Below, in pieces: positions 53,467 through 61,375 of a stretch of DNA of 64,000 nucleotides. Within the stretch, counting starts at the first letter, position 1, and every line of letters starts with the position of its first letter. A model generated the notes under the pieces. That model searched no databases, was not told the DNA's origin, and saw only the letters and a program-made list of their open reading frames with translations. Both the position numbers and the translations under genes were made by a program. The DNA is from Herbaspirillum robiniae (GTDB taxonomy: Bacteria; Pseudomonadota; Gammaproteobacteria; Burkholderiales; Burkholderiaceae_D), in the NCBI RefSeq assembly GCF_002213415.1, contig NZ_NJGU01000009.1, positions 1-64,000 on the forward strand, given 5' to 3'.

Positions 53467-53973
53467 ATGCCCGCCTGCGCGCAAGATGTCCTCCTGACGC
53501 AGTTCTATGAAGCTCATCACGACTGGCTGCAAGGCTGGTTGCGGCAGCGGCTCGGCTGCGGCCACGATGCCGCCGACCTGAGCCAGGACACCTTCATCCA
53601 GGTCGTGGCCGCGCGCAACGTGGAGCAGATCGCCGAGCCGCGCGCCTTCCTCGTCACGCTGGCCAAGCGCGTGATGTTCAACTTCTGGCGGCGGCGCGAC
53701 ATCGAGCGGGCCTACCTCGAAGAATTGGCGCTGCTGCCGGCCGAATGCGTGCCCTCCGAAGAAGATCGCGCGCTGGTGCTGGAAGCCCTGCAGCAGATCG
53801 ATGCCATCCTCGGCGGCCTCAAACCCAGGGTCCGCGAAGTCTTCCTGCTCAGCCAGCTGCATGAGCTGGGCTACAAGGAAATCGGCGAACGCCTGGGGAT
53901 GCCGGTCATCACCGTGCGCCGCTACATGACGCAAGCCCTGCGGGCATGCTGGCTGGCGGCCGGGACGCAATGA
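53467..53973 (+). CDS. FecI-family ECF sigma factor
   Basis: 168 residues. Region 2 at about 10-75 (FYEAHHDWLQGWLRQRLG, DAADLSQDTFIQV) and region 4 at about 115-165 with the helix-turn-helix LGYKEIGERLGMPVITVRRY. It directs polymerase to the receptor gene when the siderophore signal arrives through FecR. It overlaps fecR (ATGA), and fecR is followed by the STN-type receptor, the standard three-gene signalling unit. Confidence 0.93.
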   Translation: MPACAQDVLLTQFYEAHHDWLQGWLRQRLGCGHDAADLSQDTFIQVVAARNVEQIAEPRAFLVTLAKRVMFNFWRRRDIERAYLEELALLPAECVPSEEDRALVLEALQQIDAILGGLKPRVREVFLLSQLHELGYKEIGERLGMPVITVRRYMTQALRACWLAAGTQ

Positions 53974-54980
53974 AGGCGAACGCCGAACACGCCGCCGGCG
54001 CGCTGGACAATCCGGTCGCCGAGCAGGCCATCGAATGGATGGTGCTGTTTCGCTCGGGTGAGGCGACGCCGGAAGACTATCGCCGCTTTGGCGCCTGGAG
54101 TGCGGCCGATCCGCGCCATGCGCAGGCCTGGGAGCGCATGCAGGGCGTATTGCAGCGTTCGTTCGCGCCGGTGCGCAGCGCCCAGGCCCGCTCGCCCGGC
54201 CAGGCCGGGGCGGTGGAGCGCGTCATGCTGCGCCCGCCCACCTCATCCACCTCGCCCGAACGGCGCAAGATGTTGCGCAGGACGCTGGCCTTCGCCGGCG
54301 CCGGCGTGGCGACCGGGCTGCTGCTGCACCGTACCTGGCCGCTGGACATGCTGGGCGCCGACCTGCGCACCGGCACCGGCGAGCGCAAGACCTTCACCCT
54401 GCCCGACGGCAGCCGCCTGACCCTCAATGCGCGCTCCGCGGCTGACGTCGATTTCAGCGCGGGCCTGCGGCGCGTGCGCCTGCGCCAGGGCGAACTGATC
54501 GCCGCCGTCGCCGCCGATGCCGCGCGTCCCTTCATCGTCCAAACGCCCCATGGCACGGCGCGCGCGCTGGGTACCCGCTACCTGGTGCGACGCGAAGCAG
54601 AGCGCACGCTGGCCCTGGTGCTCGAACACAGCATTCGCGTGCGCGACGGCGAAGGCGTCGGCGAACAGGTGCTCACGCGCGGCGAGGCCGCCTGGTATCG
54701 CGCCGGCGCCATCGAACGGGTGGTGGGCGATGTCTCCGGGCGGGCCGCGTGGGCCGACGGCATGCTGGTGGCCAACGAGGAAAGCCTGGCCGACGTGGTG
54801 GCGGCGCTGCGCCCCTATCGCAAGGGCTTCATCCGCCTCTCGCCCGAAGCCGCGCGCCTGCGGGTGCTGGGCGCCTTCCCGCTGGACGATACCGACAACG
54901 TGCTCAGTTCGCTGGAGCAGACCATGCCGCTGCGCATACGCCGTTACGGCGACCTGCTGGTGAGCATCGACGTGAAATAA
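53970..54980 (+). CDS. FecR-type anti-sigma/sigma regulator
   Basis: About 336 residues. An N-terminal cytoplasmic domain (AIEWMVLFRSGEATPEDYRR; DUF4880-type), a TM helix near 95-117 (LAFAGAGVATGLLLHRTW), then the periplasmic FecR domain (KTFTLPDGSRLTLNARS ...). It senses the ligand-loaded receptor and controls the ECF sigma factor. Start taken at the ATG overlapping the sigma stop (53,970); an in-frame ATG at 53,946 is less likely. Confidence 0.92.
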   Translation: MKANAEHAAGALDNPVAEQAIEWMVLFRSGEATPEDYRRFGAWSAADPRHAQAWERMQGVLQRSFAPVRSAQARSPGQAGAVERVMLRPPTSSTSPERRKMLRRTLAFAGAGVATGLLLHRTWPLDMLGADLRTGTGERKTFTLPDGSRLTLNARSAADVDFSAGLRRVRLRQGELIAAVAADAARPFIVQTPHGTARALGTRYLVRREAERTLALVLEHSIRVRDGEGVGEQVLTRGEAAWYRAGAIERVVGDVSGRAAWADGMLVANEESLADVVAALRPYRKGFIRLSPEAARLRVLGAFPLDDTDNVLSSLEQTMPLRIRRYGDLLVSIDVK

Positions 54981-54985
54981 CGCCC

Positions 54986-55017
54986 TGAAAAATTTTCTGC
55001 GCCGATGATCACTTTCA
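54986..55017 (+). promoter_or_regulatory. Candidate ECF (FecI-type) promoter of the receptor gene
   Basis: TGAAAA, 17 bp, TCACTTTC. The geometry matches FecI-type promoters (GGAAAT-N17-TC). It starts just after the fecR stop and ends 63 bp before the receptor ATG. The same elements with the same spacing recur at 57,811-57,850. Confidence 0.55.
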
Positions 55018-55034
55018 GGCGCCTCGCGTTACCT

Positions 55035-55067
55035 CCTTTTTAGAACGCCACATTCACTCTAAAAAGG
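55035..55067 (+). promoter_or_regulatory. Hairpin that would occlude the receptor ribosome site
   Basis: CCTTTTTAGA (55,035-55,044) is the exact complement of TCTAAAAAGG (55,058-55,067). The 3' arm contains the AAGG part of the only good ribosome site before the ATG at 55,080. Formation would hide it. Confidence 0.55.
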
Positions 55068-55079
55068 AATCCCTTCGCC

Positions 55080-57503
55080 ATGAACCAGCGTCTCCTGCCC
55101 CAGCGTCTCGCATTGCAACCCCGCCTCATCGCCCTGGCCGTCTCGGCGGCGTGCGCGCTCATCTGCGCGCCGGCCGCCACGGCCCAAACAGCAGCGCCGG
55201 CCGGCGCTGCATCGGCCGTGCGCGCCTACCAGTTGCCGGCAGGCCCGTTGGGCGCGACGCTGATGCAGATCGCGCAGCAAAGCGGGCAAGCCATCTCGGT
55301 CGACCCGGACCTGGTGCGCGGCCTGCAGGCGCCCGCCATCCGCGGCAACTTCACCGCCGCCGAGGCGATGCAGCAGGCCATCGGCAACAGCGACCTGCAA
55401 TTGCAGCAGACCGGCAACGGCACGCTGACCGTCAGGCGCAAACAAGCCGGGGAAGGCGCCCAATCCAGCCTGCCGGAAGTGACGGTGTCGGCCACCCAGG
55501 CCACGCAGATGCCGACCCAGGGCTCGGACACCTACACCGTGCGCGAGAGCAGCGCCGCCGCCAAGATGGCGTTGTCGCCGCGCGAGACGCCGCAGACCAT
55601 CAGCGTGACCACCCGCGCGAAGATGGATGATTTCAAGCTCAACAACATCAACCAGGTGCTGGCCAGCAGCTCCGGCATCACGGTCGAGAAGGCCGAGACC
55701 GAGCGCACCTACTTCACCGCGCGCGGATTCGACGTCACCAATTTCCTGTTCGACGGCGTAGGCGTGCCGCTGACCTACAGCACCCAGGCCGGCGACCTCG
55801 ACACGGCCATGTTCGACCGCATCGAGGTGCTGCAGGGGGCCAACGGCCTGTCGGCCTCCACCGGCAATCCCTCGGCCACGGTCAACTTCGTGCGCAAGCG
55901 CCCGACCGCGCAATTCCAGGCTTCGGCCGGACTGACGCTGAGCTCGTGGAACACCAAACGCATGGACGCCGACATCTCCGGCCCGCTCAACGAGGCCGGC
56001 ACGCTGTCCGGCCGCATCGTCGCGGCCCACCAGGAGGGCAATTCCTACCTCGACCGCTACCAGCCGACCAAGGACCTGTTCTACGGCGTGGTGCAGGCCG
56101 ACCTCGGCAACGCCACCGTGGCGACGCTGGGCTACAGCTACCAGAAGGTGCACGCCAAGGGCGCGATGTGGGGCGCGCTGCCGCTGACCAACGCCGACGG
56201 CAGCCAGGCGCAATACGCCGTCGGCGCCAACACCTCGGCCGACTGGTCCTACTACGACTCGAAGGAGCAGCGCTCGTTTGCCGAGCTGAGCCAGCAGCTC
56301 GGCGACGGCTGGCAATGGAAGACTTCGCTGAACTACGACCAGATCGACAGCGACAGCTCGCTGTTCTATGTCGCCGGCGCCTACGATGCCTCGACCGGGA
56401 CCGGGCTGTTCGGCTTCCCCTCGATGACCACCAGCAGCAACAAGCGCAGCTTCGCCGACAGCAACGTGAACGGCAAATTCAAGCTGTTCGGGCGCGAGCA
56501 CGACCTGACCGTCGGCCTGAGCTGGTCGCGCTCGCGGCAAAGCCAGCTGAGCCGCAACACGGCCTCGCCCAGCGGCGACGGCTACTACTACGATATTCCG
56601 CTGTCGCAGGCCTTCGGCGGCGCCTTTCCGGCGCCGGTCTATGACGGCGACATGACCACCGAGGCCTACACCGACACCCGGAAAACCGTCTACGCCGCCA
56701 CCCGCCTGAACCTGCATGACCGCGTCAAGCTGCTGCTGGGCGCCAACTACACCCAGGCCGACTCCACCGGCTATACCGAGAGCAACACCCACGTGCTGAG
56801 CCAGTCGGCCGTCTCGCCCTACGCCGGCCTGGTGGTGGACCTGAACGAGAACATCTCCGCCTTCGGCAGCTACACCAGGATCTTCAACCCGCAATACCAG
56901 GTCGACGCCAACCACGCCACGCTGGCGGCGGCCACCGGCAACAGTTATGAGCTGGGACTGAAGGGAGAATTCTTCCAGCGCCGCCTCAACGCGTCGGCGT
57001 CGGTGTTCCGCGTCAAGCAGAACAACCTGGCCAACTACGCCGGCGCCTTCGCCGACTTTTCGTACTACTACAACGGCATCAGCGCCAAGTCCGAAGGCGT
57101 GGAGTTCAACCTGAACGGCCAGCTGTCGCGCAACTGGCAAGCCACCGCGGGCCTGGTGGCCATGCGCATCACCGGCGACGACGGCAGCCAGGTGCGCACC
57201 TACGTGCCGCGCCGGCAGTTGCGCCTGTCCACCACCTACCGCCTGCCGCAGCTGGAGCAGGTCAAGATCGGCGCCAGCCTGCTCTACCAGGGCAAGACCA
57301 GCTACGACACCACCAATGCCGCCTACCAGGGCGGCTATTCGGTGCTCAACCTGATGTCCAGCTATGAGATCAGCAAGAACCTCTCCGTCTCGCTCAACCT
57401 GAACAATGTGTTCAACAAGAAATATCTCTACAGCGTGTCGCAGGGATCGGGCTACTACGCCGAGCCGATCAACGGCAGCGTGGCGATCAACTGGAAGTAT
57501 TGA
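55080..57503 (+). CDS. FecA/FpvA-type TonB-dependent siderophore receptor with STN domain
   Basis: 807 residues. Signal peptide ending near AATAQ; STN (secretin/TonB short N-terminal) signalling domain about 45-120 (YQLPAGPLGATLMQIAQQSG ... LTVRRK); plug domain (ETPQTISVTTRAKMDD, VEVLQG-like GANGLSASTGNP); barrel ending in WKY. The STN domain contacts FecR in the periplasm. With the two genes upstream it makes a surface-signalling system. The plug and barrel resemble pyoverdine/hydroxamate receptors; ligand unknown. Confidence 0.94.
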   Translation: MNQRLLPQRLALQPRLIALAVSAACALICAPAATAQTAAPAGAASAVRAYQLPAGPLGATLMQIAQQSGQAISVDPDLVRGLQAPAIRGNFTAAEAMQQAIGNSDLQLQQTGNGTLTVRRKQAGEGAQSSLPEVTVSATQATQMPTQGSDTYTVRESSAAAKMALSPRETPQTISVTTRAKMDDFKLNNINQVLASSSGITVEKAETERTYFTARGFDVTNFLFDGVGVPLTYSTQAGDLDTAMFDRIEVLQGANGLSASTGNPSATVNFVRKRPTAQFQASAGLTLSSWNTKRMDADISGPLNEAGTLSGRIVAAHQEGNSYLDRYQPTKDLFYGVVQADLGNATVATLGYSYQKVHAKGAMWGALPLTNADGSQAQYAVGANTSADWSYYDSKEQRSFAELSQQLGDGWQWKTSLNYDQIDSDSSLFYVAGAYDASTGTGLFGFPSMTTSSNKRSFADSNVNGKFKLFGREHDLTVGLSWSRSRQSQLSRNTASPSGDGYYYDIPLSQAFGGAFPAPVYDGDMTTEAYTDTRKTVYAATRLNLHDRVKLLLGANYTQADSTGYTESNTHVLSQSAVSPYAGLVVDLNENISAFGSYTRIFNPQYQVDANHATLAAATGNSYELGLKGEFFQRRLNASASVFRVKQNNLANYAGAFADFSYYYNGISAKSEGVEFNLNGQLSRNWQATAGLVAMRITGDDGSQVRTYVPRRQLRLSTTYRLPQLEQVKIGASLLYQGKTSYDTTNAAYQGGYSVLNLMSSYEISKNLSVSLNLNNVFNKKYLYSVSQGSGYYAEPINGSVAINWKY

Positions 57504-57544
57504 TCCGGGCCGAGGGCTGGCCCGGGTCACCGGGTCTTGACGAA

Positions 57545-57576
57545 AAAAAACTCCGGGCCAGGCCCGGAGTTTTTTA
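57545..57576. terminator. Bidirectional terminator after the receptor gene
   Basis: AAAAACTCCGGG-CCAGG-CCCGGAGTTTTTT. The last feature of the GC-rich backbone. Confidence 0.9.
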
Positions 57577-57680
57577 TTGAACCGACAATTGGTCGACGCT
57601 CAAAATGGTTATGTGCACTTAAATACGTAAATAAGCTCTACAACCTTTTAATTTAGACACCAAAATCAATTCAAGACGAA

Positions 57681-57728
57681 AAAAACGTAAACAAAACGCC
57701 GCTTTTAAGGCTATTTGTTTACGTTTTT
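57681..57728. repeat. Perfect 15-bp inverted repeat
   Basis: AAAAACGTAAACAAA and TTTGTTTACGTTTTT around an 18-nt spacer that contains GCC...GGC. At 57,749-57,767 a second small inverted repeat, GGAGTC-N7-GACTCC, follows. The larger one could be an AT-rich terminator or a protein or recombinase site at the island edge. Confidence 0.6.
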
Positions 57729-57810
57729 AGGAAAACACTAGTGGGAAAGGAGTCATCCGCAGACTCCTATCAAAATTTCAATTCAATGCCGCGTATGCGA
57801 AAAAATAATG

Positions 57811-57850
57811 TAACGCCCTGAAAAATTCATTCAATTTGAATTCACTTTCA
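57811..57850 (+). promoter_or_regulatory. Second copy of the FecI-type promoter-like motif
   Basis: TAACGCCCTGAAAAATT, 14 bp, TCACTTTCA: identical in both elements and spacing to 54,978-55,017. No plus-strand gene follows within 1 kb; a transcript would run antisense into the 57,902 gene. Confidence 0.5.
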
Positions 57851-57901
57851 TTTTTATGAGCATTCAGAATACGCTGCCTATCGACTGCTTATGCGCTACT
57901 T

Positions 57902-58264
57902 CTAGGCAAGCAATTTGGCAGATTGCCACACTAAATTTCCTTTAGTGTTCTTGCGAACTTCTACCAAAAATTTCTTTCCATCGAGGCCAGGCGCAGACAT
58001 GTCCATACCGCCATCTTTGGCAGAATATGTATTGGACTTCTGTTCGCTATCAGGAAAAGCATTAAGCTTATATTTTTTCCCGTCGGCTATCGAGGTAAAG
58101 AAACAGCCAAGGCTACTTGATTTCCCCCACACCTTAAAATCAAGAAAAGCCTCCCACTCGCCCTCAGGCACTGCGTCCCAGTTGTACCCTGAGACATCGA
58201 TATTTGCTTCTCGTACTTGGCCAAAAGACATGGCGCGACGTCGAAGAGCGTCATTGCTCACCAT
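57902..58264 (-). CDS. Hypothetical protein, 120 residues
   Basis: Not recognised. A soluble protein with no signal or TM segment; the central part (FLDFKVWGKSSSLGCFFTS, ADGKKYKLNAFPDSE) looks like a small beta-rich domain, possibly OB-like, but this is only an impression. The ATG at 58,264 has AAGGGA upstream; a second ATG at 58,231 is possible. It stands alone at the left of the island, outside the direct repeats. Confidence 0.6.
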   Translation of the reverse strand: MVSNDALRRRAMSFGQVREANIDVSGYNWDAVPEGEWEAFLDFKVWGKSSSLGCFFTSIADGKKYKLNAFPDSEQKSNTYSAKDGGMDMSAPGLDGKKFLVEVRKNTKGNLVWQSAKLLA

Positions 58265-58311
58265 TAAATCCCTTTCTTTCTTAGCTAGTTACAGGCCCAA
58301 TTTACCGATGG

Positions 58312-58450
58312 TGCCTCGTCATGGGAGCCCCATCCATTGATGCGTATCTAAAGCCCCCTGGATCCGCGCTACTCCTGAATATTCTGCTAAAGCAGGATAC
58401 ATAAGTGTTCCACTCACACGCATACGGGGTCCCTGTAAAAGCTCACCTAT
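58312..58450. repeat. Island direct repeat, left copy
   Basis: About 136 bp (to GCTCACC at 58,447) that aligns throughout with 63,448-63,580, with scattered mismatches and a 3-bp length difference. Long identical blocks include GAGCCCCATCCATT, ACTCCTGAATATTCTGCTAA and CCCTGTAAAAGCTCACC. The last resembles the TGTAAAA-rich repeats in IS21-family ends. It contains the small palindrome CTGCTAAAGCAG. Confidence 0.85.
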
Positions 58451-58465
58451 TGTCGAGGTCAGGTC

Positions 58466-58720
58466 TCAAGTGAAGTTTGCCTTTCGCAAGTAAATATTAC
58501 AGCGAGGGGCATCAAATTCGACATCTGCAACGCCTGGCATTGCAAGTGAGGCTGCAATATTACGACGTTGTGTGAGCAATTCTTGATAGGCCTGAAAACT
58601 CAAGAGAACATGCGTAGGCACGGCACCGTCAGTAATAATTACTGGACCGTCTTCGGTTGCGCAAAGTGCCATGAGCACGCCTTGGGCAAATTCTTGGTCG
58701 GACAAAGTGGTAATTGCCAT
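58466..58720 (-). CDS. Orphan Phd/YefM-family antitoxin
   Basis: 84 residues from the ATG at 58,720 (GGAG upstream). The GPVIITDGAVPTHVLLSFQAYQEL segment (about 25-47) and the end VADVEFDAPR match Phd/YefM antitoxins of type II systems, which are usually followed at once by a VapC/PIN or Doc toxin. Here only 15 bp follow before the direct repeat, and no toxin gene is found, so the system is broken. In DG-A-VPTHV the usual Arg-Gly of PVIITDRGRPAHV is altered. Confidence 0.82.
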   Translation of the reverse strand: MAITTLSDQEFAQGVLMALCATEDGPVIITDGAVPTHVLLSFQAYQELLTQRRNIAASLAMPGVADVEFDAPRCNIYLRKANFT

Positions 58721-58883
58721 GAGAGAACTCCAGTGGAGCGATACCGGGCCGGAGATAATAACAATCTGCCGGAAAATTTCGAATAAATAGCGCCGATTTT
58801 GCAATACGCCACTTTCCGCTGTCAAAAATAACAGTACCATTTCCTCATAAGCAACTTACTTCGTCATCTACACAAGGAAATTA

Positions 58884-59939
58884 ATGCACGGAACCATCAG
58901 GGAGTTCCTCACCTTTCTCTTTGAACAAAAGACGGCCGCGGAAGACATCGACAAGCTAATGCGAGCGACCGTATTCGAAGATCATCCAGAAAGTCCACTC
59001 TTGTTAGTGAAACTAGGTTTACTGGAAGAAATTGTCCATATGTGCGGCCAAGCAGATTATGTTCTATGTCTGCCACATGGATCTGAGACATTTGTCGGAG
59101 CGCTATATACGGATATGTCTAACTATCCTGTCGCTCGTTTTTATCACTTGCAAATTTCTGGAGGTATCTTCGCTGCAGCCAAAACGGTAGCTTTTTTGAC
59201 TGCACGTGGGTTTAATGTCCAGATACCTCCGGCAGAGCAGCTTTCTATTATTGTCAGTGAGAATGGATGGAAAGATCGTCTGAATCAATACCTAGATCGC
59301 CGAAAAGATCGATATAAGGACTATGAAAAAATCCGGAAGGGGCGAGTTAAAAATACCACGACGGACTCAACGTTCTTATTACACTCGGCAGGCTGTCTAA
59401 TCTGTGGCGCCTCAGCGGACGTTATCGCATCAACTACAACAGCGCTTCCAGGAGAGCCTGCGCAACTTACGGCAGTTCGGCTGTGCTCGACCCACGCTGA
59501 AGAATCTCGCAACGCCACCTCTCTAATGAATTACCTTGCAAAGAGCTTTAATCTTCCGTTTTCTATGAATGCGTTGAGGCGCCCTCCCGCAGAAGTTTTA
59601 GCTGATAGCGCAGCAATCATCTGCTCTAAACTAGGAATGAATATCTATGAGAACACGCAAAAAAATATCAAGGCAAGGAGCAATGCTGGGACGATACTGA
59701 TCTATCGATACGAAGGAGAGCTAAATTACGGCTACATGATCAACGGACCTGCTAAAGGTGAGGAGCTCGCCCGCATCGATTCAGCTAATCACCATATTGT
59801 TGAAGTCGGTCCAGACCATCTTCATCCAGATCTAAAAAATAGTCTTCCGCCTATTTCCAGCTTCACCACGGGGGACTTATGTCTTGACTGGCCACTGATC
59901 AAGCATTTAATAACGGAATGGGAGTCACGCCGAAGTTAG
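58884..59939 (+). CDS. Hypothetical protein, 351 residues, with Cys-rich centre
   Basis: Not recognised. Soluble. The N-terminal 150 residues are alpha/beta with a basic stretch at about 134-155 (LDRRKDRYKDYEKIRKGRVK). A central CLICG ... RLCSTHAEE (about 172-210) gives a C-x2-C plus C-x2-H set that may bind zinc. The C-terminus has HHIVEVGPDHLHPDLKN and a final TGDLCLDWPLIKHLI. ATG with AAGGAA upstream. Divergent from the antitoxin gene; composition is island-like. Confidence 0.75.
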   Translation: MHGTIREFLTFLFEQKTAAEDIDKLMRATVFEDHPESPLLLVKLGLLEEIVHMCGQADYVLCLPHGSETFVGALYTDMSNYPVARFYHLQISGGIFAAAKTVAFLTARGFNVQIPPAEQLSIIVSENGWKDRLNQYLDRRKDRYKDYEKIRKGRVKNTTTDSTFLLHSAGCLICGASADVIASTTTALPGEPAQLTAVRLCSTHAEESRNATSLMNYLAKSFNLPFSMNALRRPPAEVLADSAAIICSKLGMNIYENTQKNIKARSNAGTILIYRYEGELNYGYMINGPAKGEELARIDSANHHIVEVGPDHLHPDLKNSLPPISSFTTGDLCLDWPLIKHLITEWESRRS

Positions 59940-60037
59940 TAGAGGTTAATCGAACCAATTCGTTGCGACAGCACTGCAAATTCTGCCTCGCGCAACTTGT
60001 GGATGATGGCTTCGGATGTGAATCGCTTCTTGGGCAT
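59936..60037 (-). pseudogene. IS3-family orfA remnant
   Basis: 33 codons starting MPKKRFTSEAIIHKLREAE, the characteristic N-terminus of IS3-family OrfA (helix-turn-helix) proteins, then out of similarity and stopped. The rest of the element is gone. An ISx-end-like stretch (60,060-60,110) lies just upstream of it. Confidence 0.75.
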
Positions 60038-60143
60038 GGTCTGACTCTTCTTTTCAATAGCATATGAAATTTCAAGTCGGACCAGTTTTTTCAGGTCAAG
60101 TCACTCCGACGCGGATCACTGGTTACGCATATATTGCGCGAAT

Positions 60144-61184
60144 TCACTGCAGCACGTCACTTTCACCACGTTCGTTCTTTCTTGGCAGCTGACGCACATT
60201 CCGTAACATGTAAGTAGTCTTCGCTAGTCCCCCCGCAGCTTTGTGCGCTTTCACGGCCCGCTTGACGCGTGCCGGCGCCATGGGAATGCTGGACGGTAAT
60301 TCCCGCAATCCAATCTCTTGCCCCCAATACTCTTTGTACATATCTCGATGCAGCTTATAAATCTGTGAACGCGAAATTCGCTCGAAAAAGCCGGTTTCGG
60401 CCAAGAGATCCCGGAGACGTGCTCTAGCAGGGTGCGAAAGTGCTACGAGAAAGAAATAACGACATTCGATGAAGGTGATTTGGGAGAATAACAATTCCTT
60501 GTAGGTGTCAGTAAGGGAATGATCAGGCACTCCTCGAGCTACATGCCCCAACAGAACTTCGAAGGTGTCCACTAAGCGAGCTTGAGGATTAATCTCTGCC
60601 CCTACTATCTTAAAGTTTCGATAGTGCAAGTAATCAATTCGCTGAAGGTCAATTGTTGTGAGGGTTTTACTATCCCACCTACCCTGCATATCTCGAGGGA
60701 GAGCGTTCACACGCTCTTCAATAAGTGACGCATCCACCCTACCCATGGCTTTTAGAAGTACCTCGCGACCTGTTACCTCTCCCACGCGTACATCACAGAG
60801 CGTTTGTCGATACATGTCCATTAGCCTGAAAAAAATCTCTTCGTAGCGAGCCTTTTCCTCCTTCTGACTATTGTGCTTGGCAGCCTCTTCTTGCATGCGA
60901 ATTTGGCGCTGCTGAAGTAACAGCGTGATTATTAGTCCGCCAAAGCCAAGTGCCGTAAAGAGAGATGTAATCCGTCCGAAGCTGTCGCCGTATACACCAT
61001 ACTTTTCAACAGTATTTGTATCTGGCGTCGGTATACCACTCGCAACTGAAAACCAATAAATAGCAACAATAAGCAGCGCCGCTGGTGGCCACCATAAACC
61101 TTCGATAATCTTTGAAAATATTTTTCGGGCTCGTTGGCAAATCCAGGAGGATCGTATTGAAGATGAAAATTTCTCTTTTTTCAT
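60144..61184 (-). CDS. Two-TM putative phage abortive infection protein (putAbiC-like)
   Basis: 346 residues. Two hydrophobic helices lie near 31-50 (PPAALLIVAIYWFSVASG) and 70-92 (FGRITSLFTALGFGGLIITLLL), followed by a Gln/Glu/Lys-rich coiled-coil (QQRQIRMQEEAAKHNSQKEE) and a cytoplasmic helical domain (FLVALSHPARARL, ERISRSQIYKLHRDMY). The layout of GDSFG...LF...GFGGLI...LLLQ then coiled-coil is that of the putAbiC family, tied to phage exclusion. ATG with AGGA ten bases upstream. Family assignment from memory of the pattern. Confidence 0.75.
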   Translation of the reverse strand: MKKEKFSSSIRSSWICQRARKIFSKIIEGLWWPPAALLIVAIYWFSVASGIPTPDTNTVEKYGVYGDSFGRITSLFTALGFGGLIITLLLQQRQIRMQEEAAKHNSQKEEKARYEEIFFRLMDMYRQTLCDVRVGEVTGREVLLKAMGRVDASLIEERVNALPRDMQGRWDSKTLTTIDLQRIDYLHYRNFKIVGAEINPQARLVDTFEVLLGHVARGVPDHSLTDTYKELLFSQITFIECRYFFLVALSHPARARLRDLLAETGFFERISRSQIYKLHRDMYKEYWGQEIGLRELPSSIPMAPARVKRAVKAHKAAGGLAKTTYMLRNVRQLPRKNERGESDVLQ

Positions 61185-61375
61185 GTCATTAATTTCCTAG
61201 ATACCATTACCTGGGACAACGTCTATTGGGCCTAACTCATAAATTACTTGCGGAGCAAAAATAGGTTGCTAGGCTTTCCTTTGTCCGTCGAGTTCTGGTC
61301 GCAATTTCGACTGCTGGCTGATTGCGGACCTACCTACCCAACGAATAGGCAGTCACATTGAACAACCATCAGGCG

